Shown piece by piece: positions 41,001 through 50,940 of a DNA stretch of 64,000 nucleotides. Position numbers and translations under genes: made by a program. Below the pieces are notes generated by a model, which worked only from the letters and a program-made list of their open reading frames with translations, made no database searches and was not told the DNA's origin. Source of the stretch: Protula sp. h YS-2021 (taxonomy: Eukaryota; Annelida; Polychaeta; Sabellida; Serpulidae). Within the stretch, counting starts at the first letter, position 1. Each line of letters starts with the position of its first letter. The stretch lies in the NCBI GenBank assembly GCA_949752745.1, contig OX457034.1, positions 29,307,544-29,371,543 on the forward strand, given 5' to 3'.

Positions 41001-44000
41001 TCACAATAACTATGTAACTGTTTGATATATTTTTTTAAAGTAAACCTTTGTAACCATATACATCCTTCATGTTACCAGTTACCAATACAAATATATGTAA
41101 TGTAAGAAGCTACTAAATTTCAACTTACAATTTAGATGTTTTCAGCATTTTATTTACAGTAGACTTTGTAAACCTAAATAATTAAAATGTACTTCTATTT
41201 CCAGCCGAGTGTGAGATGTGAGAAATAATTCTGGGGTTACGGTATATACCGCCAACAACTGGAAAAATAAAAATAAATCAAGGGGTAATGTCATTGAATG
41301 TGTGATTTGTTTTAAGAACTACAAAAAGATGTATGTATTCCATAGGTAAAAATTGTAATTTATTTCTGCATACAAACAATATGTATTTGCACCAATTATC
41401 AACTCTAAAGAAATCAGGTATTACACATATACCACCGACAAAAATGAAAATCCTGTGACTTTCTCAGTGAATTTGTGATATGGTTCAAGAGTTAGAAAGG
41501 AATGTATGTATACCTTTAGTAAAATTTGAACTTTATTTCTGGATACAAGCAATCGGTAGCTGCAACAAGTATCAACAGAAACAAATCACCAGAAAACATT
41601 GATGTAAAAATTCAAAGGTCCAGTACATAATACGGCATATCCTCGTCTCGGACATTTGTCGTTGTCATGTATCTGCGCCGTATGTCGAATTATGCTGACA
41701 CAGTTGACGCCCCACTCTAGCGCTATTACTCTTATATTTATGACTTCCTTAAAATCTAAGCGGTTATTGTTGCAAGATCGAAGATTTCAATTTAGTTCGT
41801 TCGTTGCATAGACTGCACATCCTAGCTTTTATTTTAGTGTTAATGCATGTTTAACTGGCCAGTCGTTAACTGGTCAACCGTCAATGATGGATAATGGATT
41901 TACAGACACGTCTTGTTATATTTTCCGTGTTGATCAAACCAACACAGGTTAAACAAGACCCTAACAGTCTGAGAAATCTGATAGATTCACAGCAGTTTAT
42001 ATACAAATAGTGAAAATGGTTAATTTGGTGGATACGTTAAATATTGAAAGTGGAATATCTTTAAAAGTATTGGTGATAGAGAGACGGGGATTTGACGAGG
42101 TGATATGGCGAATATGAATTATGTATGATCCAGTAGTGTTTTTAGGCCATTCTGAGCCCTTTAAATTGCACTTTTACAAAGGCAAAGTTTTCTACAGGCG
42201 AGTGTTAAATGAATGGTTTTAAGAACAGCGAGATAGTTTTTTTATAAATAGATTTGTCTATTTCTTAGTGATTGGATGAATGATCAGATCAGTCCTGGAA
42301 AAAACTTCACAATAACTATGTAACTGTTTGATATATTTTTTTAAAGTAAACCTTTGTAACCATATACATCCTTCATGTTACCAGTTACCAATACAAATAT
42401 ATGTAATGTAAGAAGCTACTAAATTTCAACTTACAATTTAGATGTTTTCAGCATTTTATTTACAGTAGACTTTGTAAACCTAAATAATTAAAATGTACTT
42501 CTATTTCCAGCCGAGTGTGAGATGTGAGAAATAATTCTGGGGTTACGGTATATACCGCCAACAACTGGAAAAATAAAAATAAATCAAGGGGTAATGTCAT
42601 TGAATGTGTGATTTGTTTTAAGAACTACAAAAAGATGTATGTATTCCATAGGTAAAAATTGTAATTTATTTCTGCATACAAACAATATGTATTTGCACCA
42701 ATTATCAACTCTAAAGAAATCAGGTATTACACATATACCACCGACAAAAATGAAAATCCTGTGACTTTCTCAGTGAATTTGTGATATGGTTCAAGAGTTA
42801 GAAAGGAATGTATGTATACCTTTAGTAAAATTTGAACTTTATTTCTGGATACAAGCAATCGGTAGCTGCAACAAGTATCAACAGAAACAAATCACCAGAA
42901 AACATTGATGTAAAAATTCAAAGGTCCAGTACATAATACGGCATATCCTCGTCTCGGACATTTGTCGTTGTCATGTATCTGCGCCGTATGTCGAATTATG
43001 CTGACACAGTTGACGCCCCACTCTAGCGCTATTACTCTTATATTTATGACTTCCTTAAAATCTAAGCGGTTATTGTTGCAAGATCGAAGATTTCAATTTA
43101 GTTCGTTCGTTGCATAGACTGCACATCCTAGCTTTTATTTTAGTGTTAATGCATGTTTAACTGGCCAGTCGTTAACTGGTCAACCGTCAATGATGGATAA
43201 TGGATTTACAGACACGTCTTGTTATATTTTCCGTGTTGATCAAACCAACACAGGTTAAACAAGACCCTAACAGTCTGAGAAATCTGATAGATTCACAGCA
43301 GTTTATATACAAATAGTGAAAATGGTTAATTTGGTGGATACGTTAAATATTGAAAGTGGAATATCTTTAAAAGTATTGGTGATAGAGAGACGGGGATTTG
43401 ACGAGGTGATATGGCGAATATGAATTATGTATGATCCAGTAGTGTTTTTAGGCCATTCTGAGCCCTTTAAATTGCACTTTTACAAAGGCAAAGTTTTCTA
43501 CAGGCGAGTGTTAAATGAATGGTTTTAAGAACAGCGAGATAGTTTTTTTATAAATAGATTTGTCTATTTCTTAGTGATTGGATGAATGATCAGATCAGTC
43601 CTGGAAAAAACTTCACAATAACTATGTAACTGTTTGATATATTTTTTTAAAGTAAACCTTTGTAACCATATACATCCTTCATGTTACCAGTTACCAATAC
43701 AAATATATGTAATGTAAGAAGCTACTAAATTTCAACTTACAATTTAGATGTTTTCAGCATTTTATTTACAGTAGACTTTGTAAACCTAAATAATTAAAAT
43801 GTACTTCTATTTCCAGCCGAGTGTGAGATGTGAGAAATAATTCTGGGGTTACGGTATATACCGCCAACAACTGGAAAAATAAAAATAAATCAAGGGGTAA
43901 TGTCATTGAATGTGTGATTTGTTTTAAGAACTACAAAAAGATGTATGTATTCCATAGGTAAAAATTGTAATTTATTTCTGCATACAAACAATATGTATTT

Positions 44001-44618
44001 GCACCAATTATCAACTCTAAAGAAATCAGGTATTACACATATACCACCGACAAAAATGAAAATCCTGTGACTTTCTCAGTGAATTTGTGATATGGTTCAA
44101 GAGTTAGAAAGGAATGTATGTATACCTTTAGTAAAATTTGAACTTTATTTCTGGATACAAGCAATCGGTAGCTGCAACAAGTATCAACAGAAACAAATCA
44201 CCAGAAAACATTGATGTAAAAATTCAAAGGTCCAGTACATAATACGGCATATCCTCGTCTCGGACATTTGTCGTTGTCATGTATCTGCGCCGTATGTCGA
44301 ATTATGCTGACACAGTTGACGCCCCACTCTAGCGCTATTACTCTTATATTTATGACTTCCTTAAAATCTAAGCGGTTATTGTTGCAAGATCGAAGATTTC
44401 AATTTAGTTCGTTCGTTGCATAGACTGCACATCCTAGCTTTTATTTTAGTGTTAATGCATGTTTAACTGGCCAGTCGTTAACTGGTCAACCGTCAATGAT
44501 GGATAATGGATTTACAGACACGTCTTGTTATATTTTCCGTGTTGATCAAACCAACACAGGTTAAACAAGACCCTAACAGTCTGAGAAATCTGATAGATTC
44601 ACAGCAGTTTATATACAA
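38089..44618 (+). repeat. Five complete short units (run 2)
   Basis: Five head-to-tail 1306-bp units begin at 38089, 39395, 40701, 42007 and 43313. By eye they are almost identical to each other. All carry CAGCAGTTTATATAC and GACCCTAACAG, which separates them from the run-1 short unit (CAGCAGATTATATAC, GACCCAAACAG). Confidence 0.93.
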
Positions 44619-45847
44619 ATAGTGAAAATGGTTAATTTGGTGGATACGTTAAATATTGAAAGTGGAATATCTTTAAAAGTATTGGTGATAGAGAGACGGG
44701 GATTTGACGAGGTGATATGGCGAATATGAATTATGTATGATCCAGTAGTGTTTTTAGGCCATTCTGAGCCCTTTAAATTGCACTTTTACAAAGGCAAAGT
44801 TTTCTACAGGCGAGTGTTAAATGAATGGTTTTAAGAACAGCGAGATAGTTTTTTTATAAATAGATTTGTCTATTTCTTAGTGATTGGATGAATGATCAGA
44901 TCAGTCCTGGAAAAAACTTCACAATAACTATGTAACTGTTTGATATATTTTTTTAAAGTAAACCTTTGTAACCATATACATCCTTCATGTTACCAGTTAC
45001 CAATACAAATATATGTAATGTAAGAAGCTACTAAATTTCAACTTACAATTTAGATGTTTTCAGCATTTTATTTACAGTAGACTTTGTAAACCTAAATAAT
45101 TAAAATGTACTTCTATTTCCAGCCGAGTGTGAGATGTGAGAAATAATTCTGGGGTTACGGTATATACCGCCAACAACTGGAAAAAATAAAAATAAATCAA
45201 GGGGTAATGTCATTGAATGTGTGATTTGTTTTAAGAACTACAAAAAGATGTATGTATTCCATAGGTAAAAATTGTAATTTATTTCTGCATACAAACAATA
45301 TGTATTTGCACCAATTATCAACTCTAAAGAAATCAGGTATTACACATATACCACCGACAAAAATGAAAATCCTGTGACTTTCTCAGTGAATTTGTGATAT
45401 GGTTCAAGAGTTAGAAAGGAATGTATGTATACCTTCAGTAAAATTTGAACTTTATTTCTGGATACAAGCAATCGGTAGCTGCAACAAGTATCAACAGAAA
45501 CAAATCACCAGAAAACATTGATGTAAAAATTCAAAGGTCCAGTACATAATACGGCATATCCTCGTCTCGGACATTTGTCGTTGTCATGTATCTGCGCCGT
45601 ATGTCGAATTATGCTGACACAGTTGACGCCCCACTCTAGCGCTATTACTCTTATATTTATGACTTCCTTAAAATCTAAGCGGTTATTGTTGCAAGATCAA
45701 AGATTTCAATTTAGTTCGTTCGTTGCATAGACTGCACATCCTAGCTTTTATTTTAGTGTTAATGCATGTTTAACTGGCCAGTCGTTAACTGGTCAACCGT
45801 CAATGATGGATAATGGATTTACAGACACGTCTTGTTATATTTTCCGT
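44619..45847 (+). repeat. Short unit interrupted by the Polinton (left part)
   Basis: The left 1229 bp of a sixth short unit, continued at 63393-63470; the two pieces total 1307 bp, one base more than its neighbours because of an extra A near 45181-45186. It has private changes ACCTTCAGTA near 45431 and GATCAAAG near 45696, so it is a slightly diverged unit. Confidence 0.93.
45842..45847. repeat. Target site duplication, left copy (TTCCGT)
   Basis: TTCCGT directly precedes the element end AGTAGGG and recurs directly after the other end at 63387-63392. Uninterrupted array units have a single TTCCGTGTTGATC at this place, so the 6 bp were duplicated on insertion. Six-base duplications are the Maverick/Polinton hallmark. 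Confidence 0.97.
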
Positions 45848-46226
45848 AGTAGGGTATAAATGGGGGTTCTGGGTCACTTGATGACGTCATACTGTCTGGA
45901 AGTGACGTCATCATGTCTGGACCGGAAGTGCTGTCTAGACCGGAAGTGCTGTCTAGACCGGAAGTGCTGTCTGGAGTGGAAGTGACGTCATCATGTCTGG
46001 ACCGGAAGTGACATCATGATGTCTGGACCGGAAGTGACGTCATCATGTCTGGACCGGAAGTCATGATAAGCGTTAGGATAGGCGCGACCATGTGTGACGT
46101 CATCATGACGTCATACTGAGATGATGCTGTCTGGAGCGAAAGTGGTTTGGCCGAGTCAATCAACATGAAGCCAATGAACCCGACCTGTCAATCAACATGA
46201 AGCCAACGAACCCGACCCCCCCCCCC
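45848..46226 (+). repeat. Terminal inverted repeat, left
   Basis: Read inward, this repeat matches the reverse complement of 63008-63386 with no mismatch that I could find, up to a homopolymer C-run. It is built from smaller repeats around GTCTGGACCGGAAGTG and holds a TATA-like TATAAAT (45855-45861) close to the tip. As the end of a linear genome with a protein-primed polymerase it would be the replication origin; that role comes from the family, not from the sequence. Confidence 0.96.
45882..46113 (+). promoter_or_regulatory. Cluster of CRE and ETS motifs in the left terminal repeat
   Basis: Six exact CRE palindromes TGACGTCA start at 45882, 45903, 45983, 46035, 46095 and 46106. Six exact ETS-type ACCGGAAGT words start at 45921, 45939, 45957, 46001, 46027 and 46053. 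These are the consensus sites of animal CREB/ATF and ETS factors. The same cluster lies inverted in the right repeat (about 63121-63352). An enhancer or promoter role is inferred. Confidence 0.65.
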
Positions 46227-46354
46227 TAGGACATACTATGTACCGACCCCCCCCCCCTAGGACATACTATGTACCGACCCCCCCCCCCCAGGACATACTA
46301 TGTACCGACCCCCCCCCCCCCAGGACATACTATGTACCGACCCCCCCCCCCCCC
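46216..46354 (+). repeat. Left subterminal C-run repeats (~31 bp units)
   Basis: Runs of 11-14 C (46216-46226, 46247-46257, 46278-46289, 46309-46321, 46341-46354) are separated by copies of AGGACATACTATGTACCGA. The complementary strand could form G-quadruplexes. Related units lie inverted at the other end (62520-62621). Confidence 0.9.
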
Positions 46355-46382
46355 AGGAGAGCACCAAAAAATTTTTGTCGAA

Positions 46383-46427
46383 TCAGCATGATAAAATCCT
46401 ATATAAGTGTGGTGTCTCAAGGCTTAG
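46383..46427 (+). promoter_or_regulatory. Left inward promoter module with TATATAAG
   Basis: A 45-bp block with a TATA box TATATAAG (46400-46407). It matches the reverse complement of 62419-62463 at 42 of 45 positions although both lie inside the terminal repeats. The first ATG with a good start context is at 46447, 40 bases beyond the TATA box. Confidence 0.7.
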
Positions 46428-46446
46428 AGACATTGTCAGACACATC

Positions 46447-46722
46447 ATGGATAACACACCAGCTATCATCATTGATGACTTAACAGCGTTTCAAGCGAAT
46501 GAATCTGTTTGCATCTGGGTAAATATGCGTGATGAAGCTGAAGCAGCTGATATTACATATGCTTTGGAGGAGGTGCTACAATTTCCAACTCAGATCACTG
46601 CAGTGAAGCCTGACGTAGTAATTACATTTATGTGGAACAACCGCATAGTAACACTGACTCAACGATACTGCAAGTGTCAAGTGTGGTTGGAATATGAGGG
46701 ACAACCCCATAACTGCTGCTGA
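46447..46722 (+). CDS. Hypothetical small protein, leftmost gene
   Basis: A 91-residue protein that I do not recognise. It is soluble-looking, rich in acidic residues in the first half (DEAEAAD near residue 27), with the core VVITFMWNNRIVTLTQRYCK and a Cys-ending tail. The open frame extends upstream into the proline-coding C-run repeats (from 46300), but that part is repeat DNA lying upstream of the TATA box at 46400. I therefore take the ATG at 46447 as the start. Position and promoter mirror the acidic protein gene at the opposite end, so the two may be expressed together. Alternative: part of a spliced transcript with the polymerase gene. Confidence 0.55.
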   Translation: MDNTPAIIIDDLTAFQANESVCIWVNMRDEAEAADITYALEEVLQFPTQITAVKPDVVITFMWNNRIVTLTQRYCKCQVWLEYEGQPHNCC

Positions 46723-47192
46723 TATATACTAAAATATTTCGGGCCCTTTTAAGGGCCATCCTATATTATGAAATGAAGCAAAACATGTTTGTGTGTGTGT
46801 GTGTGAGAATACATTTTATCACATTTCAGGTCTAGTTGGCGGATGAATACCATTTGACAGACCATTTAACTTCACCGTCAGTTAACTTCACCGCTAGATG
46901 TCTCTGCTGTGTAGCAGTGCAGCTGTACAACTTCACAACTGTAAGTAAGACATTCATATACACAAGTAAAATTCTGCTGAGTCAGCAATTTTATAATTTT
47001 GGAACAAGTTTGAAAAGTTACACACCATATTTTGATTACATGGAAGTAGCATAAAAGCATGAGTGAAACATGTCAACTAGTCAACTAGTGATACATTCTG
47101 CTGAGTCAACACACCATTGAAGTGGTATAAAAGGAAGAGTGAAACGTATATTTTACTTCATTTCAGTTCCAGCAGTTGAAGAAGCAACAACG
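46723..47192 (+). promoter_or_regulatory. Upstream region of polymerase gene: two promoter copies, possible intron
   Basis: No gene seen. The stretch holds a hairpin-like GGCCCTTTTAAGGGCC (46742-46757), a (GT)n tract (46788-46806) and a duplicated promoter block. Copy 1 has the palindrome TGCTGAGTCAGCA (46975-46987) and CATAAAAG near 47050. Copy 2 has TGCTGAGTCA (47099-47108) and TATAAAAGG (47126-47134), followed in both by the word GAGTGAAAC. There is also a strong splice donor GTAAGTAAG (46941) and an acceptor TACTTCATTTCAG ending at 47166, which would define a 226-bp intron. The TATA box predicts transcription starting near 47156, which would bypass the intron. Confidence 0.55.
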
Positions 47193-50100
47193 ATGGCACC
47201 AGTCTACTGTCGTGATTGTGATGTGACATTTCCATCTCTGGAAGTGTTCGTGACACATACATGCAAACCAGCTAGGATGAAACGTGCTCATGAAGAGCTT
47301 GTTGAGCAGATTGAAGCCAAGAGACGAAAGACCGTACAAGATGGTGTTGACAGACCTGATCCAGTCCTCTGCTGTAAATGCGTCAAGATATTTTCATCTT
47401 TGGATGCATTTGAGACACATGCATGTGCCGAGATGGAAAATGTGTCTCATGAAGAACAAAGAAAGAAAGAGACAGTGCAAGTAGGCAGAGGCAGAAGAGT
47501 GAGTCTTGGTGAAAACGCGCAGGAAAGACGGTTTGAGCCTGAAGATGGATCAGATTTGCTACTTGAAATGCGACAACAAGAGAACCGAATCAAGAGACAT
47601 TTGCTAGAAACGTTAAACCGTGGTATGAAATGGTACATTGTCGTGCATGCACGCTTCAAGAAAATGACACCAAATGTTGAAGGCGTGATGGTAGAACAAG
47701 TGGATAATGCCTTCATCAGTAGTCCAACGTATGCAGCATACAATCCAACAGATATTGAGAAGGACTTGCCAGAAGCCTATAAAGAATTATTTACCAGGTT
47801 TGATGAACATGAGCGACAAGGTTCTGGCTGGGTGTTGGATAACATATTATTCATTGAAGTGCATACAGCGACGTCAGCACCATTGGAAGCAAGCAGTTTT
47901 ATCCCACTACCGAAGAAAGTAAAGAATACAAAGGCGGTGTTAAACATTCAGAATAAAGACAACAAGTGCTTCTTATGGTCTGTATTGGCTCACCTTCACC
48001 CTTCAACAAACAGTCCTTGCCGCGTGAGTCATTACACACCATTTGAGAACGAATTGAAGGTGGAAGGCATGACATTTCCAACACCGATTACAGACATTCC
48101 AAAGTTTGAAAAGGAGAATGATGTGTCCATTAACGTGTTTGGATATGAACATGATGTCGTTGTTCCCATACAACTCAGCCGAAACGCCAGCGCCAACAGC
48201 GCCAACAGTGCGAGAGAAATCAACTTGCTTTTGATTAGCAATGACAAGACAAGACATTATTGCCTCATCAAGAATTTCAGCAGACTGATGGCTTATCGAT
48301 CAAAGCATAAGGCTGCAGCATTTTATTGTTTCAACTGTCTTCACGGGTTTATACGACAAGATCTGTTAGACAAGCATCGTGAAGTGTGTGGCAAGCATGG
48401 CGCACAACGTTTATCATTTCCCAAGGAACCCTTCATCAAGTTCAAGAATGTAGCCAAACAACAGCGAGCGCCGTTTGTCATTTATGCAGACTTTGAATGT
48501 TTCACGAAAAAGCATGAAGGAGACAAGTATCAACATCATCGTCCAAACAGCTTTGCCTACGTGGTTGTCAGCCAGTATGAGACACGTGCTCCAGTCCTGT
48601 ATCGAGGCGATAATGCTGTGAAAGTCTTTTTAGACCATATGGTATATGAACGTGATCGTATTGTGCATGGTCTACAGCAGAAAAAGAAAATAGTCATGAC
48701 TTGTGAAGATGAAGAGCATTATAAGAACGCCACAGATTGCTACATTTGTCATGAGCCTCTAGGAGCAGATCGTGTGAGAGATCATGATCATATCAATGGC
48801 AAATACCGCGGAGCTGCACATAATGAATGCAATTTACAATTTCGATTTCGAAAAGATCAGCAGGATGTTGAAGATTCTTTCATCATTCCTGTCTTTTTCC
48901 ACAATTTACGAGGCTATGACAGTCATTTGATCATGGAAGAAATTGGAAAGTTCAAAAACGAAAGGATTACAGTCATTCCCAACACCGTTGAGAAATATAT
49001 TGCATTCACCATGAGCAATCTGAAATTTACAGACAGCTTTCAGTTCATGAGTACTTCTCTACAGAAGTTGGTCTCCAACCTGGCAGCAGAAGGGAAAGAC
49101 AACTTTTATCACATGACGTCACACATTCACGATAGCGACCAACAAGAGTTACTGTTGAGAAAGGGAGTGTACCCTTATGATTACGTGGATGAGCCATCCA
49201 AGTTTGCTGAAACACAACTGCCGTCCAAGGACAAGTTTTACAGTCTACTCAGTGAAGAAGACATTAGCGATGAGGATTATGCGCATGCGCAGAAGGTGTG
49301 GGAGACATTCCACTGTACTACATTTGGCGAATACCATGACTTGTACCTGAAATCAGATGTGTTGCTGCTGGCTGACGTGTTTGAAAACTTTCGTCACGTA
49401 TGTCTCAACACGTATGAATTGGATCCTGCTCACTACTATACAGCGCCAGGACTGTCGTGGGATGCCATGTTGAAAGCGACAAAGGTGAAATTGGAATTGA
49501 TCAACGACATTGACATGTACCAAATGGTTGAACAAGGTTTACGTGGAGGAATATCTGTCATCACACACAAGTATGCGAAAGCAAATAACCCCTACGTAGC
49601 AGATTACGATCCCTTGAAACCAACCAACTACTTGACTTACCTGGATGCAAACAACTTGTATGGCTGGGCTATGTCGCAAAGCATGCCGGAAAGTGGATTT
49701 ATGTGGGTGAGCGAGCCAGAATCCATTGACTTTATGGATGTGGATGAAGATGACGAGATTGGATACATTTTAGAAGTGGATTTGGAATACCCATATTCAA
49801 TTCATGATCATCATAATCACTACCCAGTGGCTCCAGAACGGAAATGTGTGAAAGTGGGAGAATTGTCAAAACATAGTCAGAAGCTACGGAAAGATCTAAA
49901 CATGAAAGGCAAACCTAGTGAAAAGCTCATTCCCAACCTGTGTGACAAGAAGAAATATGTGCTTCATTATAGAAATTTACAGCAATATGTCTCACTGGGA
50001 TTGAAAGTCACGAAGGTGCACCGTGCCATCATGTTTGCACAGAGCAAATGGTTGGCAAAATACATCTCCTTGAACACGGAAAAGAGAAAGTTGGCCAAGA

Positions 50101-50885
50101 ACCCGTTTGAGAAAGACTTCTTCAAATTGATGAACAACTCGGTGTTTGGCAAAACCATGGAAAATGTAAGAAAGCGCATGAATGTGGAACTTGTTCACCA
50201 GGAAAAGCGGTTCAAGAAACTTGTAGCCAAACCTTCCTTCCACAAATTTAGAATTTTCAACGAAGATTTGACCGCGGTACATTTGCGCAAAGTGGATCTG
50301 CTTCTGGATAAACCCATTCAAGTTGGGTTCACCATTCTCGACCTCAGCAAAGTGCTCATGTTCCACTTTCATTACAACTACATCATGACCAAGTATCCCA
50401 ACGCCAAACTCTTGTTCAGCGACACCGACAGTCTATGTTATGACATAGAAACGGAAGATATATACAAAGACATGCAGGAAGATGCTGACTTGTTCGACAC
50501 AAGTGACTATCCGCCAGATCATTTCCTACATTCCAACGTGAACAAGAAAGTGCTTGGAAAAATGAAAGATGAGACGGCGGGCATTCCCATTGAAGAGTTT
50601 GTTGGACTTCGGCCGAAAATGTATAGTATGATGTATGGTGGGAAAGAAAAACGTACGGCCAAAGGCATCACTCGCGCGTGTCAAAGACGGATGAAACATC
50701 AGCAGTATAGAGACAGTTTGTTCAACCAAACGCAAACGATGACTACAGGACACATCATTCGAAGTCATAACCACCAGATCTTCTCGGAGAAGTTGAGGAA
50801 AGTGACTCTCTCTCCCTTTGATGACAAGCGATATGTGATGAGTGATGGCTATTCCACTTTGGCGCATGGGCATTACAGTATATAA
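47193..50885 (+). CDS. pPolB: Protein-primed family B DNA polymerase
   Basis: A 1230-residue replicative polymerase. Exonuclease motifs are YADFEC (D433, E435), the GYDSH motif (D576) and YLKSDV (D722). Polymerase motif A is at YLDANNLYG (D818), motif B at KLMNNSVFG (K978), motif C at DTDS (D1077, D1079) and KxY at K1142-Y1144. The N-terminus has two zinc-finger-like clusters (C6/C9/H22/C24 and C60/C63/H76/C78); another lies at 379-401. An endonuclease VII/HNH-like cluster sits at 516-547 (CYIC, RDHDH, GKYRGAAHNECN). A segment at about 255-360 has NKCFLWS (C259) and HYCLI (H355), suggestive of an OTU/papain-like fold. The open frame extends 18 codons further up, but those cross a splice-acceptor-like sequence and lie at the predicted transcription start; CAACGATGG at 47193 is preferred. 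It would replicate the element from its terminal repeats. Confidence 0.95.
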   Translation: MAPVYCRDCDVTFPSLEVFVTHTCKPARMKRAHEELVEQIEAKRRKTVQDGVDRPDPVLCCKCVKIFSSLDAFETHACAEMENVSHEEQRKKETVQVGRGRRVSLGENAQERRFEPEDGSDLLLEMRQQENRIKRHLLETLNRGMKWYIVVHARFKKMTPNVEGVMVEQVDNAFISSPTYAAYNPTDIEKDLPEAYKELFTRFDEHERQGSGWVLDNILFIEVHTATSAPLEASSFIPLPKKVKNTKAVLNIQNKDNKCFLWSVLAHLHPSTNSPCRVSHYTPFENELKVEGMTFPTPITDIPKFEKENDVSINVFGYEHDVVVPIQLSRNASANSANSAREINLLLISNDKTRHYCLIKNFSRLMAYRSKHKAAAFYCFNCLHGFIRQDLLDKHREVCGKHGAQRLSFPKEPFIKFKNVAKQQRAPFVIYADFECFTKKHEGDKYQHHRPNSFAYVVVSQYETRAPVLYRGDNAVKVFLDHMVYERDRIVHGLQQKKKIVMTCEDEEHYKNATDCYICHEPLGADRVRDHDHINGKYRGAAHNECNLQFRFRKDQQDVEDSFIIPVFFHNLRGYDSHLIMEEIGKFKNERITVIPNTVEKYIAFTMSNLKFTDSFQFMSTSLQKLVSNLAAEGKDNFYHMTSHIHDSDQQELLLRKGVYPYDYVDEPSKFAETQLPSKDKFYSLLSEEDISDEDYAHAQKVWETFHCTTFGEYHDLYLKSDVLLLADVFENFRHVCLNTYELDPAHYYTAPGLSWDAMLKATKVKLELINDIDMYQMVEQGLRGGISVITHKYAKANNPYVADYDPLKPTNYLTYLDANNLYGWAMSQSMPESGFMWVSEPESIDFMDVDEDDEIGYILEVDLEYPYSIHDHHNHYPVAPERKCVKVGELSKHSQKLRKDLNMKGKPSEKLIPNLCDKKKYVLHYRNLQQYVSLGLKVTKVHRAIMFAQSKWLAKYISLNTEKRKLAKNPFEKDFFKLMNNSVFGKTMENVRKRMNVELVHQEKRFKKLVAKPSFHKFRIFNEDLTAVHLRKVDLLLDKPIQVGFTILDLSKVLMFHFHYNYIMTKYPNAKLLFSDTDSLCYDIETEDIYKDMQEDADLFDTSDYPPDHFLHSNVNKKVLGKMKDETAGIPIEEFVGLRPKMYSMMYGGKEKRTAKGITRACQRRMKHQQYRDSLFNQTQTMTTGHIIRSHNHQIFSEKLRKVTLSPFDDKRYVMSDGYSTLAHGHYSI

Positions 50886-50886
50886 G
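50879..50886 (+). promoter_or_regulatory. TATA box overlapping the polymerase stop codon
   Basis: TATATAAG contains the TAA stop of the polymerase (50883-50885). It lies 55 bases before the ATG of the PC4-like gene, leaving room for a start site near 50910. Confidence 0.6.
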
Positions 50887-50940
50887 GGGGAGACACTTCA
50901 ACTTGAGAGTTAGTTGTGGTGTGAACACTGAAGCGTCAAC

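Larger units (their letters stand above)
1..45847. repeat. Long-monomer satellite array (3.1 kb and 1.3 kb units)
   Basis: The stretch is a head-to-tail tandem array. The anchor word ACTTGCGATTGAAG recurs at 2, 3102, 6203, 11916, 15014, 18112, 21208, 24305, 27401, 30500, 33597 and 36694, giving a period of 3096-3101 bp where units are complete. Two places contain 1306-bp short units instead. By eye the copies differ only by scattered single bases and by length of A, T and TAA runs, so the array has been homogenised recently by unequal exchange or gene conversion. No reading frame in it looks like a real gene: the longest frames are 60-110 codons, overlap each other in several frames, and match nothing I recognise. 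I cannot say whether it is centromeric, subtelomeric or interstitial. Confidence 0.95.

Noticed and set aside
1..45847. Ribosomal DNA intergenic spacer or histone repeat
   Set aside because: A 3.1-kb unit of tandem DNA suggested it, but no rRNA, 5S or histone sequence is visible in any unit.
46216..46354. CRISPR-like array
   Set aside because: Regular ~31-bp units, but the spacers are the constant part and the variable part is a homopolymer; eukaryotic context and no cas genes.
46238..46483. Proline-rich protein MYRPPPP in two frames
   Set aside because: It is a translation of the C-run repeats, upstream of or across the TATA box; the mirrored frame at the right end (62455-62686) arises in the same way.
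46836..47054. 72-codon frame before the polymerase
   Set aside because: It begins at TTG, has no ATG near its start, and runs through a splice donor and the duplicated promoter block.
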